Positions 1 through 8,198 of a DNA stretch of 27,023 nt are shown in pieces. How positions within the stretch are numbered: the first letter of the stretch is position 1; each line of letters opens with the position of its first letter. The notes beneath the pieces are model-generated. The model was not told where the DNA came from, did not search any database, and was given only the letters and a program-made list of their open reading frames with translations. Position numbers and translations under genes: made by a program. The DNA comes from Eutrophobius sp051275005. Lineage in GTDB: Bacteria > Pseudomonadota > Gammaproteobacteria > Eutrophobiales > Eutrophobiaceae. The stretch covers positions 1 through 27,023 of the forward strand of contig JBNMOP010000029.1 of the NCBI GenBank assembly GCA_051275005.1, in the 5' to 3' direction.

Positions 1-120
1 ATATAATAAAAGAGCAGAGAAATGTTTCAGAAGATTAATTTACTCGCTGTTCCTCTCATGCCTTGATTTTGTCAGTGTTATAAAATATTCTTTTATAAGA
101 AGACGCCGATTATAATAGAG

Positions 121-924
121 TTATTTTAATAAGGATATGTTGTTATTTATATTCTGATGGCGATCCTCAATCATATCTTTCAGACTGATTAATTTTACAC
201 CATATACTTCCATCTTTTGGAGATTTGATTTTAATGCCTTAATTGTTTCAGGGTGTGGGTGGCCTATAGCAATTGCTGCACCTTTGCGTTTTGCGATAGA
301 AATTAATAGTTTGAATTGACTGTTTATGTACTCAGCATCCCTGTAATTATCAAGAAAAACATCTCGTTTTAGGTATGGAACGTTCTTTTTATTTGCAATT
401 TCTCTGGTTACTGTACTACTGCTGGTTAAACTATCTACATAAAATATTTTTCTTAAATAAAGGTAATCCATTAGCCATTCCATTTGTTCTATTTGATTGG
501 TCAGGAGACTACCCATATGGTTATTAACACCAATAATATTTGGTATGGAATGTATATTATTACTTAAAGTAGATATAAATAGATTTTCGCTCATATCAAG
601 TTTAAGTGCGCCAGGCCCAAGATATTTATTTTTACCTTGTTCTATGGCCTCCATTGGTAGATGCAGGATGACATTATTTCCTGACTGTCTGGCAATCTCT
701 GAAATTTTTAATGAATTTGGCGCATGAGGCATAATTGCATAGGTAATTGGACCAGGTAATTCCAATGCATTTAAGTCATCAGTGCCACGATACCCAAGGT
801 CATCAATAATGATACTGATAACTGGCGTATCAAAATGGTCAGCTTGTAGGCTTTGAACTGATGTAATAAATAAAAAAAATAGAATGTAAATTGTTCTGGA
901 TTTAATAGTTCCTTTTATTAGCAT
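121..924 (-). CDS. yibQ: YibQ-type divergent polysaccharide deacetylase, exported
   Basis: Recognised as a divergent polysaccharide deacetylase (YibQ family, 267 aa, near the usual size). Residues 1-28 look like a signal peptide: a basic start, a hydrophobic stretch at about 11-23, then a likely cut after LQA, so the mature protein should be periplasmic. Visible family motifs are an Asp-Asp pair at 41-42, HLPME at 88-92, an Asn-Asn-His-Met run at 134-137, RDVFLD at 187-192 and GHPHP at 221-225. These fit a metal-dependent deacetylase-type fold. The true substrate of this family is not established; a cell-wall sugar is the usual guess. The start lies 9 nt after the protease gene stop, so the two are probably cotranscribed. 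In many gammaproteobacteria yibQ follows gpmI-envC, as here with the protease in between. Family assignment is secure; function is inferred. Confidence 0.9.
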   Translation of the reverse strand: MLIKGTIKSRTIYILFFLFITSVQSLQADHFDTPVISIIIDDLGYRGTDDLNALELPGPITYAIMPHAPNSLKISEIARQSGNNVILHLPMEAIEQGKNKYLGPGALKLDMSENLFISTLSNNIHSIPNIIGVNNHMGSLLTNQIEQMEWLMDYLYLRKIFYVDSLTSSSTVTREIANKKNVPYLKRDVFLDNYRDAEYINSQFKLLISIAKRKGAAIAIGHPHPETIKALKSNLQKMEVYGVKLISLKDMIEDRHQNINNNISLLK

Positions 925-933
925 TACCTGAAA

Positions 934-2268
934 TTATCCAGAGTCTTTTTGTGATAACACCATTCCTTTTAAAACATTTAGTGCTTCATATAATGCATAG
1001 TCAGTTTGTGATAATGTATCACTCTCTGCTGTAACTGCAGGTATTTGATCGTTAGATTGGTTTTGCTCTGTTTTATTATCATTAGTAAGATGACCACTTA
1101 AATCAGCTTCAGAAATTCGTAATACATTATCATCTATTTTTTCAATTCTGAGTTCGTCTATGAGTATATCTGGAACTATACCGGATGCCTGAATTGAACG
1201 TCCTGAAGGTGTAAAATATCGAGCAGTAGTAAGTTTCAGAGCAGACTCGTTAGTCATTGGTAATATAGTTTGAACAGAACCCTTGCCAAATGTTTTTTGA
1301 CCCATAATTAATGCTCGGTTATGATCCTGAAGGGCGCCGGCAACTATTTCAGATGCTGAGGCCGATCCTCCGTTTACGAGTACTATCAAAGGGGCTTTGT
1401 TTATCGCATCTACAGGTTTTGCACTAAACGTTAATTTTGAATCATTAATTCTCCCTTCTGTATAGACAATTAATCCTTCTTCTAGAAACAAATCAGAAAT
1501 TGCAACTGCTCCACTTAATATTCCACCAGGATTATTTCTAAGATCTAGAATTAATCCATTCAGACTTCCATCGTTTTCCTCTTTAAGTGATTCAAGGGCT
1601 CTTTGTGCATCATTTGCAGTGTTTGTTTGGAAGCTTGATATTCGTAAGTAGCCGTAACCAGCTTCCAATGTTCTGACCGTAGCACTCTTACGCGTTATTA
1701 TCTCTCTGGTAATAACCAGAACCAGAGGTTGATCAAGTCCCTCTCTGGCAATAGTTAATGTAATATCCGTTCCTGGTTTCCCACGCATTTTTTCTACGGC
1801 CTCATTAAGTGCAAGTCCTTTTACTGGTGAATCATCGAGTCTGATTATGAGGTCACCAGATTTAACACCCGATTTGTAGGCAGGGGTATCATCAATTGGA
1901 GCTATAACTTTAATAAATCCATTTTCCATACTGACTTCAATTCCCAAACCGCCAAATTCTCCACTGGTGCCTTCCTGTAAATTCTGAAATGCAGTTTCAT
2001 CCAGATATGCTGAATGCGGATCCAAACCTTCAAGTAATCCTCGAATTGCATTTTCTATGAGTTCTTTGTCGTTAATATTTTCAACATAATCTTTTTTTAC
2101 CTTGTCAAAGACTTCAGCAAAAATCCTTATTTCATCAAACGGTATTTCATCGATAGTGTTGATCTCTTCACTATCAGCAGATGACTGTTCTTCCTGAGAA
2201 AAAACAAACTGAGTTGGCAAGGTTGCGTATAGCAGAAGGTAAAGTATCGTTTCTGACAATTTTTTCAT
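934..2268 (-). CDS. ctpA: S41 carboxyl-terminal processing protease (CtpA type)
   Basis: A periplasmic serine protease of family S41 that trims or degrades exported proteins; in related bacteria such enzymes control cell-wall hydrolases. The 444-aa protein has a signal peptide (about 1-24), a PDZ domain (about 105-175, with GGLGIEV at 106-112) and an S41 catalytic domain (about 200-370). The Ser-Lys-Gln catalytic set can be placed by family spacing: Ser304 in GSASASEI, Lys329 in KTFGKGS and Gln333. After about residue 375 comes a low-complexity, Asn/Gln/Asp-rich tail that is probably flexible. It lies between envC and yibQ, a position that suggests a role in envelope or septal wall turnover (inference). 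The 140 nt upstream contain palindromes and no clear Shine-Dalgarno sequence, so it may be regulated separately from envC. Confidence 0.93.
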   Translation of the reverse strand: MKKLSETILYLLLYATLPTQFVFSQEEQSSADSEEINTIDEIPFDEIRIFAEVFDKVKKDYVENINDKELIENAIRGLLEGLDPHSAYLDETAFQNLQEGTSGEFGGLGIEVSMENGFIKVIAPIDDTPAYKSGVKSGDLIIRLDDSPVKGLALNEAVEKMRGKPGTDITLTIAREGLDQPLVLVITREIITRKSATVRTLEAGYGYLRISSFQTNTANDAQRALESLKEENDGSLNGLILDLRNNPGGILSGAVAISDLFLEEGLIVYTEGRINDSKLTFSAKPVDAINKAPLIVLVNGGSASASEIVAGALQDHNRALIMGQKTFGKGSVQTILPMTNESALKLTTARYFTPSGRSIQASGIVPDILIDELRIEKIDDNVLRISEADLSGHLTNDNKTEQNQSNDQIPAVTAESDTLSQTDYALYEALNVLKGMVLSQKDSG

Positions 2269-2270
2269 TT

Positions 2271-2322
2271 TGGTCTGACCATGTTTAAATAGTTGATTCT
2301 GTTGGACAGAATTGATTTAAAT
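2271..2322 (-). promoter_or_regulatory. Clustered inverted repeats just upstream of the S41 protease gene
   Basis: Two dyads sit within 55 nt of the ctp start codon. The first is TGGTC-T-GACCA at 2271-2281, directly next to the ATG. The second is ATTCTGT-TGG-ACAGAAT at 2296-2312, flanked by a further complementary pair (TTTAAAT at 2284-2290 and ATTTAAA at 2315-2321). In the transcript the second could fold into a two-tier hairpin; in DNA either could be an operator. No Shine-Dalgarno motif is visible between the dyads and the ATG. The role is inferred. Confidence 0.4.
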
Positions 2323-2382
2323 AAATTCATATGAGTGATAAATTTATATAGTTAATACCAAAGCATATAGGGCATGGAGACT

Positions 2383-2408
2383 ACTGACAAGTCTTTGTGA
2401 ATGTCAGT
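2383..2408 (-). other. Hairpin directly after the envC stop codon
   Basis: A perfect 7-bp inverted repeat, ACTGACA and TGTCAGT, with a 12-nt loop starts at the base after the envC stop. It could end or stabilise the gpmI-envC transcript. No T-run follows on the minus strand, so a classic intrinsic terminator is not supported. Confidence 0.3.
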
Positions 2409-3620
2409 TTATCTTTGACACCATAGTGCTGGATTCAATGGTGTTCCCTGTTGCCTGATTTCAAAATATAAGGCACTTTCTGATTGTCCGCCAGTATTTC
2501 CAACCTTGGCAATTGCTTCATCGGTACTTACAAAATCGTTCGTTTTCTTAAGTAATCGTTCGTTATGTCCATAAAGGCTCATATAACCATTACCATGGTC
2601 AATAATGATTAAAAGCCCAAGGTTTCGAAACCAGTCTGCAAAGATCACTTTTCCTGCACTTATAGAGGTTACATCTTTACCCTGAACTGCAGAAATTTTA
2701 ACCCCGTTCCATTTAAGCTTGCCGTCTTTTTTTGCTGAACCATACTTAGTGATAATTTTTCCGTTAACAGGCCAATTTAATTTAGACTTGAGTGAGGCAA
2801 ATGGTGGCAGGTTCTCATAAAGTTCTACAATATCTTCTTTGTTTTTAAGATTATTAAGAAGAGATTCAAGTTCTTGTTCATCTTGTTGAAGATTCGAAAG
2901 TTCATGGTCCTGTTGAGAAATGTATTGATTGAGATCTTTGATAATTGCATTTCGTTCTTCACTAAATGTAGCCAACTGATCATATTTATTAATTTGCTGG
3001 TTTTTCAATAATCCTAATTTCCTTGATTCTGTATCTATAGTTTGAACTAATTGTTGTAGATTATTTATTGTAATTTGAATTTCAGAAATTCTTTCTGATC
3101 TGGCGCGATTATAGTAGTCATGATAAGTCATAATTCTGCCAATTTTTTCAGGGTTCTCCTGATTTAATAATAATTTTAAAAAATCGTGACGTCCGGTCTT
3201 ATAAGATACTCTTATCTGATTAGCGAGTAGTTCTCGTTCTTCATCTAATACTTTCTTCTGTTCCAGTCGTTCAATTTGTAACTGACCTAACTTCTCTAAC
3301 TGGTGTTGAATATCAGTATCAATCGATTCAAGATTTATAGTGATATTCATAATTGATATTTCATTTTCTTGAAGTTCATTCAAGTAAGAGCCGACATTGT
3401 TTTGTGCTTCTATTATTTTGAATTGTACAGATTTAATTTGAGTCCTAATAGACTCAAGTTCAATTTCTTTTTCTTCAACTGGGTATAGATGTTCAGTCGC
3501 ATTTGTTGGACTAAAAGACAGTAAATTGATCAGACAAGAAAACATCAATACAGGTGTCTGTGCCAGTATTGAGCAAGATCTTCTGGAATTAGTTTTCGCC
3601 AATGGCAATTTTTTTATCAT
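2409..3620 (-). CDS. envC: EnvC-like murein hydrolase activator
   Basis: A periplasmic coiled-coil protein with a degenerate LytM (M23) domain; EnvC proteins activate amidases that split septal peptidoglycan at division. I place the start at the ATG at 3620 (403 aa), because the longer frame would begin with TTG at 3632. The new N-terminus has Lys/Arg residues, a hydrophobic segment and a plausible cut after TNA (residue 41). Residues about 50-265 are charged heptad-like coiled coil, and about 283-400 form the LytM domain. The first metal-ligand region reads NGVKIS instead of an H-x(3)-D pattern, and the last reads LYFE instead of HxH, so the domain should not cut peptidoglycan itself, as known for EnvC. 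Its first 32 nt overlap the 3' end of gpmI in another frame, implying translational coupling. Confidence 0.9.
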   Translation of the reverse strand: MIKKLPLAKTNSRRSCSILAQTPVLMFSCLINLLSFSPTNATEHLYPVEEKEIELESIRTQIKSVQFKIIEAQNNVGSYLNELQENEISIMNITINLESIDTDIQHQLEKLGQLQIERLEQKKVLDEERELLANQIRVSYKTGRHDFLKLLLNQENPEKIGRIMTYHDYYNRARSERISEIQITINNLQQLVQTIDTESRKLGLLKNQQINKYDQLATFSEERNAIIKDLNQYISQQDHELSNLQQDEQELESLLNNLKNKEDIVELYENLPPFASLKSKLNWPVNGKIITKYGSAKKDGKLKWNGVKISAVQGKDVTSISAGKVIFADWFRNLGLLIIIDHGNGYMSLYGHNERLLKKTNDFVSTDEAIAKVGNTGGQSESALYFEIRQQGTPLNPALWCQR

Positions 3621-5178
3621 TTTGAAATTCAAATAGAATTCTGCCCGTCATTTCTTTAGGTTGTTTTAATCCCATTATGTGCAATAGTGTCGGTGCAATA
3701 TCACATAATGCACCGGTGCCGGGTAAAGCATGTGCATCACGGCCAATATATATAAAAGGCACATAATTTGTCGTATGCGCAGTATGTGCATCTGCCTTAA
3801 CTTTTTCAGAGATATATGACCTCATTTTTTCAGCATTACCATGGTCGGCGGTTATTAATATTTCACCGCCAACATTATTTACGGCTTCACATACCCTCTT
3901 AAGACAGGCGTCAATACATTCAATGGATTTTACAGCCGCGCCAAATTTTCCTGTATGGCCAACCATATCAGCATTTGCATAATTGCAAATTATTACATCA
4001 TGTTTATTATTACTGATTTCATTTAATAAATTGTCAGTTAATTCAATTGCACTCATTTCTGGTTTTAAATCATAAGTAGCTATGTGTGGTGAAGGAATCA
4101 ATATTCTGTCTTCGTTATCAAAGACTCTTTCTTCACCACCATTAAAAAAGAATGTGACATGCGCATATTTCTCTGTCTCTGCAATACGCAATTGGGTCAA
4201 TCCAAGTTCTGCAATGTATTCTCCTAGAACATTTTCTAAACGGACTGGAGGAAAGGCCATAGGAAAGCTAAAGTCTGCTTTGTATTGTGTCATGCTAATA
4301 AAATATTTATTTTCTATTATGGAGAGTCGATCAAATTCATCAAAATCAGTCTCTGTAAATGCTTGTGATAGTTGTCTTGCTCTATCTGCGCGATAATTTG
4401 CGAAGACAATTAAGTCACCTTCATTAACGGTGATTGCATTGCCTCCTTTAGGAATTATTGCGGTTGGTTTTATAAATTCGTCCGATTCTCCGCGTTCATA
4501 TGCAAGATCAATCGCTATGAAAGCGTCTTCAGCAACATATTCTGAATTTCCTTTCATGATAAGGTCATATGCTAGCTTTGTTTTATCCCAATTTTTATTT
4601 CGGTCCATGGCATAGTATCGACCACAGATGCTTGCAAATTGACCGCAAGCCAATTCTCGCATTTTCACTTGTGCATCGTGCATATATTCCTGTGCACTAT
4701 TTGGAGGTGTGTCCCGTCCATCAAGGAATGCATGGATGTAAACATGAGTTATGTCACAATTATTTGCTAGTTCCATTAAAGCAAAAATATGATCCTGGTG
4801 GCTATGCACACCACCAGGGGAAAGTAGTCCCATGATGTGTAATGCCTTGTTCTTGATTGCCACCTCTTTAAAGGCTGGTACCAGGGTTTTATTTTTATAA
4901 AAATCTCTGTCTTCTATGGACTGCATAATACGAGTAAATTCTTGGTGAACTATGCGGCCAGATCCAATATTCATATGTCCTACTTCAGAATTCCCCATTT
5001 GTAAGTCAGGAAGACCAACATCCGGACCCGAAGCACTAACCAACGTATGCGGATATATTTTCCAAATATTGTCCCAGGTAGGCTTTTTCGCACTGTGGAT
5101 TGCATTGAATAGTGTATTCTCTGAATAACCCCAGCCATCGAGAATAATTAAAACATATGGTTTATGAGATAATTGCAT
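3589..5178 (-). CDS. gpmI: 2,3-bisphosphoglycerate-independent phosphoglycerate mutase
   Basis: Interconverts 3-phosphoglycerate and 2-phosphoglycerate in glycolysis and gluconeogenesis, using manganese and a phosphoserine intermediate, in the cytoplasm. At 529 aa it is slightly longer than the common 510-515 aa. Visible family motifs are ILDGWG with the metal ligand Asp14, MGNSEVGH with the nucleophile Ser64, DGRDTPP, and TADHGNAE near the C-terminus. These show an intact alkaline-phosphatase-superfamily enzyme. The start is an ATG with no competing upstream start. It is the first gene of the minus-strand block gpmI-envC, and its end overlaps envC. Upstream is a 372-nt region shared with the divergent yibN. 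No cofactor-dependent mutase gene is seen in the window. Confidence 0.97.
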   Translation of the reverse strand: MQLSHKPYVLIILDGWGYSENTLFNAIHSAKKPTWDNIWKIYPHTLVSASGPDVGLPDLQMGNSEVGHMNIGSGRIVHQEFTRIMQSIEDRDFYKNKTLVPAFKEVAIKNKALHIMGLLSPGGVHSHQDHIFALMELANNCDITHVYIHAFLDGRDTPPNSAQEYMHDAQVKMRELACGQFASICGRYYAMDRNKNWDKTKLAYDLIMKGNSEYVAEDAFIAIDLAYERGESDEFIKPTAIIPKGGNAITVNEGDLIVFANYRADRARQLSQAFTETDFDEFDRLSIIENKYFISMTQYKADFSFPMAFPPVRLENVLGEYIAELGLTQLRIAETEKYAHVTFFFNGGEERVFDNEDRILIPSPHIATYDLKPEMSAIELTDNLLNEISNNKHDVIICNYANADMVGHTGKFGAAVKSIECIDACLKRVCEAVNNVGGEILITADHGNAEKMRSYISEKVKADAHTAHTTNYVPFIYIGRDAHALPGTGALCDIAPTLLHIMGLKQPKEMTGRILFEFQNDKKIAIGEN

Positions 5179-5234
5179 TTTTAGAAACTATCATTTAGGT
5201 GTGTATTTTTTAAAAGTATTTGATGAAAATTAAA

Positions 5235-5250
5235 ACATGCTCAGGCATGT
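5235..5250. promoter_or_regulatory. Perfect palindrome ACATGC-TCAG-GCATGT
   Basis: A 6-bp perfect inverted repeat with a 4-nt spacer, 57 nt upstream of the gpmI start. The size and symmetry suit a dimeric regulator site, but no regulator can be named. It lacks a T-run on either side, so it is not a terminator. Chance occurrence is possible. Confidence 0.3.
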
Positions 5251-5478
5251 CTATTTGACAGTGTTTCAAAATAAGAGCTTATGGCCATATTTTCTAATAC
5301 TTTTATACCAAGAAAATATTAATATTAAACGGCGCGGAGTCTAACATGTTATCGCATTTTATCCGAACCATAAATAATATTGATAAGTACTATATACAGC
5401 TAGTCAAATAGCAGATAAACAACGCAAAATCAGGTAATATCCACGCTATTTTAGACGAAAATTTAATCGTCAGGTTAA

Positions 5479-5506
5479 TTGTATTCAATATTATATAACG
5501 TATGAT
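5479..5506 (+). promoter_or_regulatory. Putative sigma70 promoter for yibN-secB-gpsA
   Basis: A -10-like TATGAT at 5501-5506 lies 16 nt after a weak -35-like TTGTAT at 5479-5484. Transcription would begin near 5513, about 38 nt before the yibN ATG. The -10 is good and the -35 poor; assignment is by eye. Confidence 0.35.
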
Positions 5507-5550
5507 TCATGTTCGAATGTTAGCAATATTAATCCTCACTGAGTAAAAAT

Positions 5551-5976
5551 ATGGAAAGATTATTTGAATTTATCGGAAATAACTCATTATGGGTCAGCGT
5601 CTGGTTTGCCTTATTAATCCTTTTATTATGGAATTTGTTTAAAGACGCTTTGTCGGGTATTGCACAACTTGACCCGATAGATGTGACACGTCGAATCAAT
5701 AATGATCATGCTGTGGTAGTTGACCTGCGAAACTCTGACGATTATCAGTCTGGACATATATTAAATGCAATTAATATTCCAGAAACTGAATTTGTAGAAA
5801 GAAAACGGGAACTTGAAAAATTACGAAAAAAACCAATAATATTGTGTTGCCAATCTGGATCAATTTCTACTCGTACTGTACAACAGCTTAAGTCGGATGG
5901 TTATGATGATGTGTCAATTATGAAAGGTGGAATTTTAACGTGGCAACGTGCAAGTCTACCATTAGCTCGTTCTTAA
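5551..5976 (+). CDS. yibN: Membrane-anchored rhodanese-like protein YibN
   Basis: A single-domain rhodanese of 141 aa anchored by one N-terminal membrane segment (about residues 13-30), with the domain expected on the cytoplasmic side as in YibN. The rhodanese domain spans about 40-140. The active-site loop reads CQSGSIS with the candidate persulfide Cys100, preceded by another Cys99. VVVDLR at 55-60 and SGHILNAINIP at about 67-77 are typical of the fold. Possible roles are sulfur transfer or a membrane-linked partner function; the physiological substrate is unknown. It is followed 24 nt later by secB. In many relatives a glutaredoxin gene (grxC) sits between them, but it is absent here. Confidence 0.88.
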   Translation: MERLFEFIGNNSLWVSVWFALLILLLWNLFKDALSGIAQLDPIDVTRRINNDHAVVVDLRNSDDYQSGHILNAINIPETEFVERKRELEKLRKKPIILCCQSGSISTRTVQQLKSDGYDDVSIMKGGILTWQRASLPLARS

Positions 5977-6000
5977 CCTTGATAAGTTCATGCTATTAAA

Positions 6001-6480
6001 ATGGTAATTGAAAATAAAACTAAAGAAAGCAATACCTCTGAACAAGTGCAATTTTCAATTCAGAAAATTTATATTAAAGATATATCATTTGAAACTCCTA
6101 ACTCACCACAGATATTTCAAAAACAATGGCAACCAGTCGTGAATTTGGATCTTGCAAATTCAGCGATCTTATTAGAAGGTGATTTTTTTGAAGTCGTATT
6201 ATCAATTACCGTAACAGTAAGTTTTGAGGAGAAAACAGTTTATCTTATCGAAGTTCAACAAGCTGGTATATTTCATATTTCCAATTTACCGAAAGATGCT
6301 ACGAGTCGAACACTTGGGACTGTTTGCCCAAATATACTCTTCCCATTCGCCAGAGAAGTAATATCTGATTTGGTAAGTAAAGGAGGGTTTCCTCAATTAT
6401 TGTTGTCTCCTGTAAATTTTGATTCACTATACCTACAACAGGCAAAAAAAACGTCTATTGATAGTAAAACAGAGCTATAA
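6001..6480 (+). CDS. secB: Protein-export chaperone SecB
   Basis: Cytoplasmic tetrameric chaperone that holds unfolded preproteins and hands them to SecA for Sec-dependent export. The 159-aa sequence matches SecB throughout: IYIKDISFETPNSP near residue 23, FQKQWQP near 39, EVQQAGIF near 85, CPNILFPFARE near 109, and FPQLLLSPVNFDSLY near 130. The C-terminus is short and not strongly conserved, as is usual. The start is the ATG at 6001, giving a normal length. It sits between yibN and gpsA as in many gammaproteobacteria. The presence of SecB fits a cell that exports many envelope proteins, such as those at 121-3620. Confidence 0.96.
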   Translation: MVIENKTKESNTSEQVQFSIQKIYIKDISFETPNSPQIFQKQWQPVVNLDLANSAILLEGDFFEVVLSITVTVSFEEKTVYLIEVQQAGIFHISNLPKDATSRTLGTVCPNILFPFAREVISDLVSKGGFPQLLLSPVNFDSLYLQQAKKTSIDSKTEL

Positions 6481-6562
6481 TTTTTTATAGTTACTGGAAT
6501 TTATCAGTGAGGATTATAGATCCATTGCCATGAATGAAAATACATATATATAACTAACTATA

Positions 6563-7585
6563 ATGGACGAGAAATCAGTTTCTAATTTTAAAAAACCTGT
6601 TTTTGTAATTGGTGCTGGTTCATGGGGTACTGCTCTGGCACTGGTCTTGGCAAGAAATGGTAATTCTGTTCAGTTATGGGACACTGATAGTGCACATATT
6701 GAATCTCTGCAGTCTGCTTCATGTAACAATCGTCATTTGCCAGGTGTCAAATTTCCTGACAACCTTGTACCAGTTTCAGATTTTTTGCAGAATCCAGAAA
6801 ATATTGAGCATGTAGTAGTTGTGGTGCCATGTGAAGCACTTGATGAGGTATTAACGCGCATAAAATCATATGATATTAAAAATTTAAGTCTATGTCTGGC
6901 TAGCAAAGGACTTGCGCCTGAAAGCTTGTCCTTGAACCATGAAATTGTCGCTTCAATTTTAAATAATGTTCCGGTAGCCATTCTTTCGGGGCCATCTTTT
7001 GCATTAGAAGTTGCCGCTGGATTACCAACTGCAGTCACTATTGCATCAACAAATCCTGATACAGCTAGTCAGTTTTCGAGATTATTTCATAATGAATCAT
7101 TTCGTATTTATACTTCTAATGATGTTATAGGTGTGCAGGTTGGCGGAGCAGTTAAGAATGTGATGGCAATAGCAGCAGGAATTTCGGACGGCCTCGGTTA
7201 TGGTGCAAATACACGTGCGGCTGTAATTACTCGTGGTTTGGCAGAAATTTGTCGACTTGGAATTGCAATGGGTGGTCAGATGGAAACATTTATGGGATTG
7301 GCAGGTTTGGGTGATTTGGTTCTAACCTGCACAGACAACCAATCAAGAAATCGTCGTTTGGGAATTGCGCTGGCAGAAGGAAAGACTTTGGATGAGGCGC
7401 GCCGAGAAATAAGCCAGGCTATAGAAGGTGTACGAACCGTAAAAGCTGTTTGCAACTTAGCCAATAAATATAAGATTGATATGCCCATCAGCGAACAAAT
7501 ATTTCATTTAATCAATGGTGACATTCAGCCTGCGCAGGCTGTCCAGGCACTGCTTTTAAGAGAGCCTAAGGTTGAGAGTAAATAA
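6563..7585 (+). CDS. gpsA: NAD(P)-dependent glycerol-3-phosphate dehydrogenase
   Basis: Reduces dihydroxyacetone phosphate to sn-glycerol 3-phosphate, the backbone for membrane phospholipids; cytoplasmic. The 340-aa protein has an N-terminal Rossmann motif GAGSWGTALA at about 17-26, the family sequence SGPSFALEVA at about 142-151, and a C-terminal domain with GGAVKNVMAIAAG around the catalytic Lys198, followed by GANTRAAVITRGLAE. GLGDLVLTC near 247 completes the family pattern. It starts 82 nt after secB and may share the yibN-secB transcript. It ends just before a hairpin that separates it from the convergent trmL. The cysE gene often found after gpsA in enterics is absent. Confidence 0.97.
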   Translation: MDEKSVSNFKKPVFVIGAGSWGTALALVLARNGNSVQLWDTDSAHIESLQSASCNNRHLPGVKFPDNLVPVSDFLQNPENIEHVVVVVPCEALDEVLTRIKSYDIKNLSLCLASKGLAPESLSLNHEIVASILNNVPVAILSGPSFALEVAAGLPTAVTIASTNPDTASQFSRLFHNESFRIYTSNDVIGVQVGGAVKNVMAIAAGISDGLGYGANTRAAVITRGLAEICRLGIAMGGQMETFMGLAGLGDLVLTCTDNQSRNRRLGIALAEGKTLDEARREISQAIEGVRTVKAVCNLANKYKIDMPISEQIFHLINGDIQPAQAVQALLLREPKVESK

Positions 7586-7589
7586 ATCT

Positions 7590-7620
7590 GTAGATAATTT
7601 ATTTTTTTATTATTATCTAC
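7590..7620. terminator. Hairpin between convergent gpsA and trmL
   Basis: GTAGATAAT at 7590-7598 is perfectly complementary to ATTATCTAC at 7612-7620, with a 13-nt T-rich loop. It lies exactly between two convergent stop codons, as expected of a bidirectional terminator. The stem is AT-rich and no clear T-run follows, so its strength is doubtful. Confidence 0.45.
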
Positions 7621-8085
7621 TTACATGTCATAGCTAAAATTATTTTGTCGTAATGCCTCGAAGATTATTACAGCCACTGCATTTGATAAATTAAGGCTTC
7701 GGCTATTTCTCTGCATTGGTATTTTAAGAACATGATTTTCCCCAATATAATCAAGTATATTTTTCGGTAACCCACGCGATTCAGGACCAAATATTATTGA
7801 GTCACCCGAGCAATAATTGACACTGGAGTAGGAAACCTTCCCTTTAGTTGATGCTGCATAAATAGTATTTGGGTTCTGCTTTTTTATATAATCATCGAAA
7901 CAATCATGTTCCATAATATTTGTAAATTCTCTGTAATCAAGGCCAGCACGTCTAAGCTGCTTATCTTCGATTTTAAACCCCAGTGGGTGAATCAGGTGTA
8001 GTGAAGCGCCAGTATTGGCGCTAAGACGGATGATATTACCAGTATTAGGCGGGATTTCAGGTTCAAAAAGGACTATGTGAAACAT
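7621..8085 (-). CDS. trmL: tRNA (cytidine(34)/uridine(34)-2'-O)-methyltransferase
   Basis: A SPOUT-class methyltransferase that 2'-O-methylates the wobble base of the two tRNA-Leu species with CAA and UAA-type anticodons in E. coli. The 154-aa length and the sequence are typical: FEPEIPPNTGNIIR at 7-20, GFKIEDKQLRRAGLDY at 36-51, the knot region IFGPESRGLP at 98-107, and NLSNAVAVIIFEAL at 132-145. It is single-domain, cytoplasmic and should act as a dimer with a trefoil knot. It is convergent with gpsA and divergent from the pyrD-like gene. In enterics it also lies near secB-gpsA, so the position is conserved even though its strand differs from gpsA here. Confidence 0.95.
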   Translation of the reverse strand: MFHIVLFEPEIPPNTGNIIRLSANTGASLHLIHPLGFKIEDKQLRRAGLDYREFTNIMEHDCFDDYIKKQNPNTIYAASTKGKVSYSSVNYCSGDSIIFGPESRGLPKNILDYIGENHVLKIPMQRNSRSLNLSNAVAVIIFEALRQNNFSYDM

Positions 8086-8153
8086 TATGTATCTAATAAA
8101 TCTCGCTAATAAGGTCGAGTGATATGCATGTAGGTCTTTAATTCCAGTATCGT

Positions 8154-8159
8154 TATAAT
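8154..8159 (+). promoter_or_regulatory. Consensus -10 element (TATAAT) upstream of the class 1B pyrD
   Basis: A perfect TATAAT lies 39 nt before the ATG, in the 113-nt gap that separates divergent trmL and pyrD. The bases 16-18 nt upstream do not resemble TTGACA, so a weak -35 or an activator would be needed. Likely but unproven promoter. Confidence 0.4.
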
Positions 8160-8198
8160 GCCTCTTACTGTAAATATATATGAGACAATTTTCTAATA

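Larger units (their letters stand above)
5179..5550. other. 372-nt divergent intergenic region between gpmI and yibN
   Basis: AT-rich spacer that should carry promoters for both divergent genes. It holds one compact palindrome (5235-5250) and a plausible promoter near the yibN side (5479-5506). A TTGACA hexamer lies at 5255-5260 but has no good -10 partner. The open frames are very short (about 21 codons from the ATG near 5346) and have no ribosome-binding site, so I see no gene here. Confidence 0.6.

Noticed and set aside
78..98. TTATAAAA/TTTTATAA hairpin downstream of yibQ
   Set aside because: All-AT stem without a T-run; expected by chance in such AT-rich DNA. The rest of 1-120 shows no supported gene.
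3621..3632. TTG start for envC four codons upstream
   Set aside because: An ATG at 3620 gives a good signal peptide; no reason to prefer TTG.
4569..4835. Plus-strand frame of 88 codons inside gpmI
   Set aside because: Shadow of a strongly conserved gene on the opposite strand, with no independent support.
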